Shown one piece after another: positions 1 through 6,532 of a stretch of 12,160 nucleotides of DNA (its first letter is position 1; every line of letters starts with the position of its first letter). The position numbers and the translations under genes were made by a program. This DNA is from Verrucomicrobiota bacterium (GTDB lineage Bacteria; Verrucomicrobiota; Verrucomicrobiia; Limisphaerales; CAIQOK01). The notes under the pieces are model-generated. The model was not told the DNA's origin. It saw nothing but the letters and a program-made list of their open reading frames with translations, and searched no databases. The stretch lies in assembly GCA_025363535.1 (NCBI GenBank), contig JANYDP010000483.1:1-12160 (forward strand), read 5' to 3'.

Positions 1-24
1 CAAGCCGCGCCAAGTGGCGGCTTG
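1..24. terminator. Hairpin at the left edge, possible terminator of an upstream gene
   Basis: CAAGCCGC (1-8) pairs perfectly with GCGGCTTG (17-24) around an 8-nt loop. The stem is followed by TGTT rather than a real T-run, so it is only a possible intrinsic terminator for a gene lying outside the window. It could equally be part of a structured intergenic repeat. Confidence 0.3.
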
Positions 25-240
25 TGTTCAGGAGTGGGCATTATGAAATTAGCGGTTTCGAGTGAGCCCCGTAGCCAAAGCTACGCAAATTATTATGGTT
101 TGGTTTTACATGTTTGGAACGTTTGTTTGACCTTCACTGACAAAAACGTTTCTACGCCTCACCGGGAGAGTTGACAAGCCTTTTCGCAAAAAGAAAACGC
201 GTCGTTGGGCGCAACCTGCCCCCGCTGCGGCTGGCGTTGC

Positions 241-312
241 GGAGCGCCGATCTCCGATCCGGCGCGTTTCTGAACGTTTTTCCATACCGGCCGGGTCGGA
301 GACCGGCGCTCC
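241..312. repeat. REP-like palindromic element, copy 1 (intergenic)
   Basis: Two 23-nt arms (241-263 and 290-312) are reverse complements except at two positions, one of which can still form a G-U pair in RNA. The loop is 26 nt. A short outer arm, CTGCCCCC (216-223), also pairs with GGGGGCAG (313-320). The right arm is identical over all 23 bases to 2171-2193 inside the debranching-enzyme gene. The left arms of the two copies share 19 of 23 bases, and the loops begin alike (GCGTTTCTG versus GTGTTTCTG). Two related copies with this geometry indicate a dispersed REP/MITE-like family. No transposase accompanies it. Confidence 0.75.
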
Positions 313-378
313 GGGGGCAGTGTCAGGCAAGATGCGCCCCTTCCCATCCGTGGCCCGCCCGCCGGCTGAGATTTCTTT

Positions 379-406
379 TTGCATCCGCATGGCGTTTCGC
401 TAAAGT
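379..406 (+). promoter_or_regulatory. Candidate promoter of the DUF1232-like gene
   Basis: TTGCAT (379-384) and TAAAGT (401-406) are 16 bp apart and resemble sigma-70 -35 and -10 boxes. Transcription would begin about 7 nt after the -10 box, almost exactly at the ATG at 413, which implies a leaderless or nearly leaderless mRNA. No Shine-Dalgarno precedes that ATG. This is motif matching only. Confidence 0.35.
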
Positions 407-412
407 GCGTCC

Positions 413-817
413 ATGCCTGAAATCGTTGACTTCTTAAATCACGGGGCCGCCTCCATCTCACCGGCGGTGGTGGAAAAAATGTTGCGCGCCCTGCCGCAAT
501 GGAAACTGGAATACACGCAGATTTACGAACCCCTGTTTCCGCATCTCGGCCATCAGCTTGAATTTCTCGCCAACGCCGTGGAAGATTCCGCCGAGGGTGC
601 CTACAAGGAACTGCCCTACTACGCCACGGCGCAGGCCACGTTTGCGCTGATCTACGCCCACAAACGTGTCGGCATCATTCCCGATTCCGTACTTAATCTG
701 GGCCGGGCGGATGATTCCAGCGTCGTGCGCGCCGCCCTGATTCAAAACGAAAAAGCCTTCGCCATCTACGCCGCCTCGCAGGATCAGGACTGGTCCAAGA
801 TCACCAGCCAGCCCTGA
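413..817 (+). CDS. DUF1232-like (YkvA-type) small protein
   Basis: This 134-residue protein of unknown biochemical role has one recognisable stretch. Residues about 76-110, with the core IIPDSVLNLGRADDSSVV at 88-105, resemble the DUF1232/YkvA signature 'DxIPDfIPvlGyxDDaxvv'. That signature is normally found in small, often membrane-associated proteins. Here the segment is less hydrophobic than usual and no clear transmembrane helix is visible, so a soluble variant is likely. The N-terminal 70 residues are helical-looking and unassigned. The ATG at 413 is the natural start: it follows a promoter-like sequence closely and lacks a Shine-Dalgarno. The gene is monocistronic and converges on the debranching-enzyme gene, 85 bp away. 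The coding call is firm and the family call is tentative. Confidence 0.7.
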   Translation: MPEIVDFLNHGAASISPAVVEKMLRALPQWKLEYTQIYEPLFPHLGHQLEFLANAVEDSAEGAYKELPYYATAQATFALIYAHKRVGIIPDSVLNLGRADDSSVVRAALIQNEKAFAIYAASQDQDWSKITSQP

Positions 818-819
818 CC

Positions 820-847
820 ATTTGCGATTTGTGATTTACGATTTACG
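820..847 (+). repeat. Heptamer array, 4 x ATTTRYG
   Basis: Four consecutive 7-bp units read ATTTGCG, ATTTGTG, ATTTACG, ATTTACG. The array begins 2 bp after the stop codon of the preceding gene. The same heptamer, also in four units, occurs at 2933-2960 inside the debranching-enzyme gene. A degenerate inverted set lies at 871-898. Confidence 0.8.
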
Positions 848-879
848 CGCCTGGCCAAAAAATTGCGACGCGTAAATCG
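839..879. terminator. Inverted repeat between convergent genes, candidate bidirectional terminator
   Basis: CGATTTACGCG (839-849) and CGCGTAAATCG (869-879) form a perfect 11-bp stem around a 19-nt loop. It sits midway between the stop codons of two converging genes. The arms are built from the inverted heptamer arrays. There is no long T-run on either side, so termination is inferred from position and structure. Confidence 0.45.
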
Positions 880-898
880 CCTATCTTCAATCGTAAAT
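871..898 (-). repeat. Degenerate inverted heptamer array, 4 units
   Basis: The units read CGTAAAT, CGCCTAT, CTTCAAT, CGTAAAT. The first and last are exact reverse complements of the ATTTACG unit at 834-847. The two middle units have diverged but keep the 7-bp register. The array ends 4 bp before the stop codon of the minus-strand debranching-enzyme gene. Confidence 0.55.
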
Positions 899-902
899 TC
901 CC

Positions 903-3900
903 TCAGCCCTTTGGCGGCGAGTTCAACAACTTCCACACCCGCACCGCCTCCGTCACTCCCCACGCCTGCGCATCACAGCCACGTTGTGCGTGCGGGGCGT
1001 CACCGTCGAGCAGTTCGGGAATTTGACCAAGACATCCTTCCGCCATCACTTGATCCACGCTGCCGAGATAGGCTTTCGCGGCGGCCACGGCATCCGGTGA
1101 AGAATCCCATGCGACCGCGAGCGCTTCGCAGAAAACCGGGAACGTCCACGTCCACGCTGTGCCGTTGTGATACGCAGGTTTGCGGCGCGTGTCCTCGTCG
1201 CCTTCATAGCGGCCCCAGTAAGGATTGCCCGGATCGTTGATGGTGTGCCCGTCGCGAATCACCGGCAGCGCCACCTTCACCGGCAACGGCGCGAGCGACC
1301 GGAGCGCGCCGGGCACGATGAGATAACGGCGCGCGGCTTCAACGCAACGTTTTGCATGGTCGCCTTCGACGAGTCCAAGGCTGATGGGGAAAAGGCAATT
1401 GCTCCGCAACGCATCGCTCGCCGTGGCTTGCGCGGCCGACTGCCCGCGACCGGCGATGAGTACGTCCGCATAAAACCCACGCCCTTCCAGCCAGAAATAT
1501 TTTTCCAGCGAAGCCAGCGCGTGGTCGGCGAGGGTTTTCCATTTCGCGTGTTCGCTCTTTTCGCCGATGACGGCCAGCAGGCGCAGCAGGCGAATCCACA
1601 ACGACTGAATCTCGATGGGATAACCTTCGCGTGGTGTGGCCGCCGGATAATTCGTGTCCATCCAGGTGAAGTGGCTCGGACTCCAGATCAGAGCCGAATC
1701 GGTGTCCATGCGGATTCCGTTCGGCGTGCCTTTGGCGTAGTTGGCTGCGATGCTGTGCAGCACGTCACGGATGGTGCGCCCCGAGTCATCCACCTTGGTG
1801 CCGTAAAATTTTTCGCCCGTGGCCGCCGCCAGTTCTTCGCAGACCACGCCGAACCACAGCGGCGCGTCGGAGGTGTCGCGGTTCGAGGCGTCCGCGCCAT
1901 GAATCGTGTTCGGCAGCGTGCCGTCTTTTTCAAACCGCGCGAAGATGACAGCGATTTGTTTCACCTCTTCAACCATGCCCGCTGCGAGCAATCCGCGCGC
2001 GCAGATGAAGGTGTCGCGGCCCCAGTCGAGAAACCACGGGTAGCCGGCAATCACGGTTTTACCCGCATCACGGCGCACGACGAATTGCTTGGCGGCATGG
2101 AGCAACTGCGTCTCGAAGGGAGTGCCGGCCTCCGGTCCGGCGTGTTTCTGCCGCGCTGCTTCCGCTTCATGCCGGGTCGGAGACCGGCGCTCCAATTCCT
2201 TGGCCGCCGACTCCGCGTTTTCAGCCGTCACAAGCAGATTTACTTCGCTGCCTTTTCCAAGCGGCAATTCAAACCAGCCTGGACTGTAAGCGTCGCCGCT
2301 GCCCGTCTGGCCACGGGTTTGCTCAATGGGATGGGGAATGTTTTCGCACCATTCAGGCTGCGGATGAAATTCCCCCGCGTCCGCAAACACCCGCAACTGA
2401 CGGTCGCGTGCGGGCGTGAATTCAAACCCGGAATTTTTGGCGAGCGGTCGGGTGTTGGAGGCGAAATGATGATCCGAGCCGCCGTTGCGTTTGGTTTCCG
2501 AATGAAAATTGCGGTCTTCAATATCCACCCGCACGGTCAGGCGCACGTCGGCTTCGGCGGACAATTGTTTGCCCGCTGCCTTGGCGGCGGTGGGGCGGCT
2601 GAAATGAAACGCCGTCGTGTTGCGGCCGGAGAACATCTCGGCGCGCAGTTCAATCTCGACCGTGCGGCCGTCACCGGCGGCGGCCACAAAATGCCAGACG
2701 GCCACCGGACCGGCTTCAAACGCGGCGAGGTTTTTGAAATCCAGCGGCGAGATGAAACCGTCGGCGTTCACCCAAACGCGGATGCGTTTGGCGAAGACGT
2801 GGCGGTCCACGGGTAGGCTCGAATGCAAATTTGCGCCGAGGACGCAGTCGTATTTGGAATTCACACGGCCCAAATCAATGCCGAGGCGGGCCATGCCGCC
2901 GAGGCCGTTGGTGAGCAGGACGAGGTCGGTACATTTACGATTTACGATTTGCGATTTACGAGCTGCCGGGTCGGAAGCGAGGAAGAGAATTGAGGCTTCG
3001 ACGTGTGGATCAGTTTTGGCGTAGCGTTCCAAAGTCAGGTGGGCATCGCCTTCCATTGTGGTCGGCGGAAAACTGGCGACATGGTTTGCGCCAACCTTGA
3101 TGGACTCGACGTGGCGCGTGTGACCGGCGACATGCAGCGAAGTCCGGAACGGTGCGGAATCTTCCAGCAGCAGCCAGTGACCGGGCGGAACTGGCGTGAT
3201 GCGGCGGCGATCCACGAGATTCCAGCGCACGACCTGCGGAAATGATTTTTCGGCCAGCTCTTTTTCCAGGGCGGCCAGCAGATCTGTTTTCAAAGTGGCG
3301 CGGTCGAGGTGATGGATGGTCGCGAGAAAATCGAACGGCGAAGTCTCCACGAGCTGCGCCAGTTTGCGCCAGTCGTAATGGCCGATTTCGTCGGGGCAGA
3401 ATTTTTCGCCCAAGGCTTGAATCGCCCAGGCGGCCTGCGCGCGGGCGCGGCGATAAGCGTCGCCACTCAAACCTTTCGGCTGGGCAGTGGACGCGAGGCA
3501 GAAGGCCGCACCAGGTTCGAGTTGAAAAATGGTTTTACCGCGGTCACTGGAAACTTTCGGCAACGACTGGCCGAGCAACTCAAGCTGAAAAGCGGAAAGC
3601 GGAAAGCGGAAAGCGGAAGCAGCCAGTTCGAGCGAGTGAGGTTTATCCAGGTCGGTGTTTACCAATACCAGCGCGGTGTCCGCGCCTTCGGCGGATTCGC
3701 GGAGCAGTGCGTAAACCGGCGAATCAATTCCGCTGACGCGGGTGAGTTTTGCGCCGTCCAGGAAGCACGGATGTCCGGCAAGCAGATGGTTTAGCTGCGT
3801 GAGTTCGAAAACAATGTTCTGGGGACTGCCCCACGCGAGGCCGGTGCAGCCGTGGACTTTTATTTTTTCGGAGGCCAGCCATTCCACGCCGCCGGTGAAG

Positions 3901-5246
3901 CCGAACGCGCCGCCCGGGCTGGTCAGCGCGCACAGACGGTTGCGCAGGAGCGACCAGGTGCGGCCGCGTTTGGCGAGACGGTCGTTGTCGTGCGTTTCGC
4001 TGTAATGCGCGTAGAGGCCGGCGCGTTCGCTCTGGTGGTTGGCGTAGTCGAGGTAGCGGCCGACTTCGCCCCCGGCGTAATTTTGAAACAGCTCTGAGTA
4101 CGCCCATTGCATCCCGCCTTCGGTCAGCAAATCTTCGGTGGTTTCCAGCGCGCCGCCGAGACCTTCGAGCAGGAAAATGGTTTCGGGAAATTCCTGCTGC
4201 ACGCGGGCGATGATGTATTGCCACGCGGCGCGCGGGACTTTGTAGCCGGCATCGCAGCGAAAGCCGTCCGTGCCGCGCCGGCACCAGGTGAGGAGGGATT
4301 GGGCGATTTCATCCCAGAGTTGGACGTCGTGCTGTTCGAGTTCCACGAGGTCTTCCCAGGTGTTGCCCCACGCGCCGGGGCTGGCGAAGGAGCCGTCGGG
4401 ATTTTTCAGGAACCATTCGGGATGATTTTCCTGAAGCGTGGAACCCCAGCCGGTGTGGTTGATGACGATGTCGAGAAAGACGCGGCCGCCGAGTTTGTGC
4501 GTCTCGTAGGTGAGTTCGCAATATTGGTCCACGCCGGTGGTGCGCTGGTCGAAGACGACGAGCGCGGGATCAATGGCGGTCAAATCCTGCGCGGCGTACG
4601 GACTGCCGAAGCGTCCGAAGCGCGCGTACGTGGTTGGCGTGGGACTCACCGGCAGCAAATGTAGAATCCGGCAGCCGAGCGTGCCGATGATGTGCGGCAG
4701 GCACTGGACGAGGTCGCGCAATTTTCCCGATGGCGGAATGACGGTGTGGCCGAGTTGATCGAGCTGCTGGATTTGTTTTTCGAGCGCTTCGTTGTGGGTG
4801 TGCGCGGCGGACTTGCTTGCGCCGAACAGTCGTGGGAAGGCGCAATAGATCGTGTTCGCCGTGCGATAGGAATCCGGGTGGACGGAAATGCCCGCATCGG
4901 AACCCGGCGGCCAATGTTGCCAGCCGTTCGGATCAAGCGCGTAGGCTTTGGCCTTGAAGTAGCCGACTTCGGCGAGCGGGAGTTGGAGCGACCATTCGCC
5001 GTTTTCTTCGCGCATGGGCAGGTCGCGCCAGGACGCGCCGGCGAGCGGCAGACCGTGCGTGTGGGACTGGATGATTTCGCGGCGCAACACGTCGGCGCGA
5101 CCGAGGTTGGTGCGGAGCCGCGCCTGCCAGCCGGGTGGCGGACGGCGACCATGCTGGTCTCTGAGGACAAAACGGACGCGGTCGCCGACGAAACGCAGTT
5201 GGCGTTCGCCGGGCGCAGGCGTCATCAAGGGAATCAAAGTATCCAT
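903..5246 (-). CDS. Bifunctional glycogen debranching-type enzyme (GH13 + GH133)
   Basis: This 1447-residue cytoplasmic enzyme is predicted to shorten glycogen branches (4-alpha-glucanotransferase) and remove the remaining alpha-1,6 glucose (amylo-alpha-1,6-glucosidase). The N-terminal GH13 barrel shows the four classic regions: DIVINH (259-264), GFRCD with nucleophile D332, LLEG with acid/base E361, and HDND with D420. A middle domain follows (about 580-1010) with LGRVNSKYDCVLGANLH. The GH133 domain (about 1045-1440) has WFLDWGRDTF (D1078), DAPLWF (D1127) and AYHNGTAWTW. Length and domain order resemble eukaryotic AGL/Gdb1 rather than the usual bacterial GlgX. I chose the ATG at 5246; a TTG at 5309 in the same frame would add 21 residues, and neither has a Shine-Dalgarno. 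Residues about 543-552, 763-772 and 1018-1043 are encoded by inserted repeats. Activity is inferred, not shown. Confidence 0.9.
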   Translation of the reverse strand: MDTLIPLMTPAPGERQLRFVGDRVRFVLRDQHGRRPPPGWQARLRTNLGRADVLRREIIQSHTHGLPLAGASWRDLPMREENGEWSLQLPLAEVGYFKAKAYALDPNGWQHWPPGSDAGISVHPDSYRTANTIYCAFPRLFGASKSAAHTHNEALEKQIQQLDQLGHTVIPPSGKLRDLVQCLPHIIGTLGCRILHLLPVSPTPTTYARFGRFGSPYAAQDLTAIDPALVVFDQRTTGVDQYCELTYETHKLGGRVFLDIVINHTGWGSTLQENHPEWFLKNPDGSFASPGAWGNTWEDLVELEQHDVQLWDEIAQSLLTWCRRGTDGFRCDAGYKVPRAAWQYIIARVQQEFPETIFLLEGLGGALETTEDLLTEGGMQWAYSELFQNYAGGEVGRYLDYANHQSERAGLYAHYSETHDNDRLAKRGRTWSLLRNRLCALTSPGGAFGFTGGVEWLASEKIKVHGCTGLAWGSPQNIVFELTQLNHLLAGHPCFLDGAKLTRVSGIDSPVYALLRESAEGADTALVLVNTDLDKPHSLELAASAFRFPLSAFQLELLGQSLPKVSSDRGKTIFQLEPGAAFCLASTAQPKGLSGDAYRRARAQAAWAIQALGEKFCPDEIGHYDWRKLAQLVETSPFDFLATIHHLDRATLKTDLLAALEKELAEKSFPQVVRWNLVDRRRITPVPPGHWLLLEDSAPFRTSLHVAGHTRHVESIKVGANHVASFPPTTMEGDAHLTLERYAKTDPHVEASILFLASDPAARKSQIVNRKCTDLVLLTNGLGGMARLGIDLGRVNSKYDCVLGANLHSSLPVDRHVFAKRIRVWVNADGFISPLDFKNLAAFEAGPVAVWHFVAAAGDGRTVEIELRAEMFSGRNTTAFHFSRPTAAKAAGKQLSAEADVRLTVRVDIEDRNFHSETKRNGGSDHHFASNTRPLAKNSGFEFTPARDRQLRVFADAGEFHPQPEWCENIPHPIEQTRGQTGSGDAYSPGWFELPLGKGSEVNLLVTAENAESAAKELERRSPTRHEAEAARQKHAGPEAGTPFETQLLHAAKQFVVRRDAGKTVIAGYPWFLDWGRDTFICARGLLAAGMVEEVKQIAVIFARFEKDGTLPNTIHGADASNRDTSDAPLWFGVVCEELAAATGEKFYGTKVDDSGRTIRDVLHSIAANYAKGTPNGIRMDTDSALIWSPSHFTWMDTNYPAATPREGYPIEIQSLWIRLLRLLAVIGEKSEHAKWKTLADHALASLEKYFWLEGRGFYADVLIAGRGQSAAQATASDALRSNCLFPISLGLVEGDHAKRCVEAARRYLIVPGALRSLAPLPVKVALPVIRDGHTINDPGNPYWGRYEGDEDTRRKPAYHNGTAWTWTFPVFCEALAVAWDSSPDAVAAAKAYLGSVDQVMAEGCLGQIPELLDGDAPHAQRGCDAQAWGVTEAVRVWKLLNSPPKG
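2119..2193. repeat. REP-like palindromic element, copy 2 (inside the debranching gene)
   Basis: The left arm (2119-2141) and right arm (2171-2193) pair over 22 of 23 positions when G-U pairs are allowed, with a 29-nt loop. The right arm is identical to 290-312. The element is 75 bp, exactly 25 codons, and leaves the reading frame open. It encodes an arginine- and proline-containing linker (including ERRSPTR) that looks unlike conserved GDE sequence, at residues about 1018-1043, immediately before the GH133 catalytic domain. Confidence 0.75.
2933..2960 (+). repeat. Heptamer array, 4 x ATTTRCG, inside the debranching gene
   Basis: The units are ATTTACG, ATTTACG, ATTTGCG, ATTTACG. On the coding (minus) strand they encode RKSQIVNRKC around residues 763-772, in a linker just before the conserved segment LVLLTNGLGGMARLG. 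It is the same heptamer and copy number as at 820-847. Confidence 0.8.
3592..3619 (+). repeat. Heptamer array, 4 x GCGGAAR, inside the debranching gene
   Basis: Three perfect GCGGAAA units are followed by GCGGAAG, with a partial unit (CTGAAAA) before them. On the coding strand the array gives SAFRFPLSAF around residues 543-552, in the beta-sandwich region that follows the GH13 barrel. The heptamer is unrelated to ATTTACG but has the same unit length and copy number. Confidence 0.8.
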
Positions 5247-5327
5247 CGTGGTGCGGGCCGTGGGTTTTACAGCCGCGAATAAATTCCGCAAGTTCGGCAG
5301 GGATTGCAATGCCGCAGTTCAAGCGGA

Positions 5328-5351
5328 CCGGTGTGAGCGCGTTGACACCGG
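5328..5351. promoter_or_regulatory. Candidate operator in the divergent GDE/asd control region
   Basis: CCGGTGT (5328-5334) and ACACCGG (5345-5351) are perfect 7-bp inverted arms separated by 10 bp. The right arm overlaps the -35 hexamer of the asd promoter. The geometry fits a dimeric regulator bound on one face of the helix. No regulator can be named from the sequence. Confidence 0.35.
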
Positions 5352-5369
5352 CCACGCGCCCGATATATT
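5342..5369 (+). promoter_or_regulatory. Sigma-70-like promoter of asd
   Basis: A perfect TTGACA (5342-5347) lies 16 bp from TATATT (5364-5369). The predicted start of transcription, near 5376, leaves only about 7 nt before the asd ATG at 5383. No Shine-Dalgarno fits in that space or is visible, so the transcript would be nearly leaderless. Confidence 0.6.
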
Positions 5370-5382
5370 TGCGCCCTTTGTT

Positions 5383-6387
5383 ATGAATAAAAAACCGCAT
5401 GTTGCCATAGTGGGTGCCACGGGAGCCGTGGGCATCGAGATGATCAAGACGCTGGAGAAGCGGCTGTTTCCGGTGGGGAAACTGACCCTGCTCGCCTCGG
5501 CGCGTTCCGTGGGCAAGAAGTTGAAATTTCGCGGCGAGGAAATCGCCATCCAGGAACTGACCAAGGACTCGTTTGCGGGCATTGACATCGCACTGTTCAG
5601 CGCGGGCGGCAGCATCTCGAAAGAATTTGCCCCGGCAGCGGTCAAGGCCGGCTGCGTGGTCGTGGATAATTCCAGCGTGTTCCGGCAGGACGATTCCGTT
5701 CCGCTGGTTGTGCCGGAAATCAACGCCAGCGACATCAAGGCGCACAAGGGCATCATCGCAAATCCTAATTGCACGACGGCGATCACGCTGATGGCGTTGT
5801 ATCCGTTGCATCAGGCGTTCGGCGTGAAACGGATTTTCGCCTCCAGCTACCAGGCCGTCAGCGGCACCGGCGCGAAGGCGTTGGAAGAACTGGAACGGCA
5901 GGTGGAGCAGATCGTCGGCAAGCAGCCGGTGACGAAGGAAGTTTATCCGCATCAAATCGCCTTCAACGTGCTGCCGCATGTGGATTCTTTTTTGCCGACG
6001 GGCTACACGAAGGAAGAAATGAAGATGGAAAACGAAGGCCGCAAGATCATGCATCACCCGGCGTTCCGCGCCAGCGTGACCTGTGTGCGCGTGCCGGTGT
6101 TTCGTTCCCATTCCATCGCCGTGAGCGCGGAATTTGAAAAAACCGTGACGGTGGAAGCGGCGCGGGCGGTGTTGCGGAAAGCCCCCGGCCTCGACGTGGT
6201 GGATGAACCGGAGAATAAAAAATATCCGATGCCGCTCCACACCTCAGAGAAATACAACTGTGAAGTGGGCCGCCTCCGTCTGGACTGCGCGCTGGATAAC
6301 GGCCTGTGTTTTTGGGTCAGTGGCGATCAATTGCTCAAAGGCGCGGCACTCAATGCGGTGCAGATCGCGGAAGAACTGGTGAAATAA
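5383..6387 (+). CDS. asd: Aspartate-semialdehyde dehydrogenase
   Basis: This 334-residue enzyme performs NADPH-dependent reduction of aspartyl-4-phosphate to aspartate semialdehyde. That is the branch point to lysine/diaminopimelate, threonine and methionine in the cytosol. The N-terminal Rossmann motif GATGAVG (11-17) binds NADP. The catalytic cysteine is C130 in ANPNCTT, with Q157 in SSYQAVSG, R236 in CVRVPVF and H243 in FRSHS. The R-to-H spacing of seven matches known ASADHs. Length is normal for the family. The ATG at 5383 was chosen because the Rossmann fold begins a few residues later and the promoter lies directly upstream; the frame stays open further upstream but runs antisense to the debranching gene. 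It is transcribed alone and ends at a strong hairpin. Confidence 0.96.
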   Translation: MNKKPHVAIVGATGAVGIEMIKTLEKRLFPVGKLTLLASARSVGKKLKFRGEEIAIQELTKDSFAGIDIALFSAGGSISKEFAPAAVKAGCVVVDNSSVFRQDDSVPLVVPEINASDIKAHKGIIANPNCTTAITLMALYPLHQAFGVKRIFASSYQAVSGTGAKALEELERQVEQIVGKQPVTKEVYPHQIAFNVLPHVDSFLPTGYTKEEMKMENEGRKIMHHPAFRASVTCVRVPVFRSHSIAVSAEFEKTVTVEAARAVLRKAPGLDVVDEPENKKYPMPLHTSEKYNCEVGRLRLDCALDNGLCFWVSGDQLLKGAALNAVQIAEELVK

Positions 6388-6413
6388 AATCCTCGGCGCT
6401 CAAGCCCATCAGC

Positions 6414-6446
6414 AAAACTGGAATCAGGAAGCTGATTCCGGTTTTT
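6414..6446. terminator. Bidirectional intrinsic terminator
   Basis: AAAACTGGAATCAG (6414-6427) pairs with CTGATTCCGGTTTT (6432-6445) across a GAAG tetraloop, with one G-U pair, followed by one more T. The stem's A-tract becomes a U-tract on the opposite strand. The site can therefore end asd (27 bp downstream of its stop) and the converging propeller gene. Confidence 0.8.
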
Positions 6447-6478
6447 GGATGCGGTGGGATGCATTTGGAACGAGTAGG

Positions 6479-6496
6479 GCGTCGCTGCCGCGACGC
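6479..6496. other. GC-rich hairpin between convergent genes
   Basis: GCGTCGC (6479-6485) and GCGACGC (6490-6496) pair perfectly around TGCC and are followed by TTTG. It lies between the asd terminator and the end of the propeller gene. It may be an auxiliary terminator or another dispersed palindrome; one copy alone does not decide. Confidence 0.4.
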
Positions 6497-6532
6497 TTTG
6501 AGGAAGGCTGAGTGGCCGCCCGGCCGTACCGC

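Larger units (their letters stand above)
1..412. other. Noncoding stretch upstream of the DUF1232-like gene
   Basis: I see no convincing gene here. The short open frames on both strands have no recognisable domain, and several of them are simply translations of the palindromic element at 241-312. The stretch holds an edge hairpin (1-24), a small perfect hairpin GTAGC-CAAA-GCTAC (71-84), the REP-like inverted repeat (241-312) and a candidate promoter just before position 413. Outside the element, the first 170 bases are more AT-rich than the flanking genes, as expected for intergenic DNA. Confidence 0.6.

Noticed and set aside
159..461. Small open frames on both strands before position 413
   Set aside because: Much of their length translates the palindromic element at 241-312, and there is no ribosome binding site or known domain.
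820..898. CRISPR-like array
   Set aside because: The units are 7 bp with no spacers and no cas genes are present, so these are simple tandem repeats.
1167..2816. 549-codon plus-strand open frame antisense to the debranching gene
   Set aside because: It lies wholly inside a gene with strong GH133 motifs on the other strand, has an arginine/glycine-rich composition typical of GC-rich shadow frames, and shows no domain.
2965..2975. Possible third fragment of the REP-like element
   Set aside because: Only 11 bases match the start of the right arm, next to a heptamer array in GC-rich coding DNA, and no second arm is present. It could be chance.
4933..6240. 435-codon minus-strand open frame across the GDE/asd boundary
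   Set aside because: It is a histidine/arginine-rich shadow of asd with no recognisable motif, and it overlaps two convincing genes.
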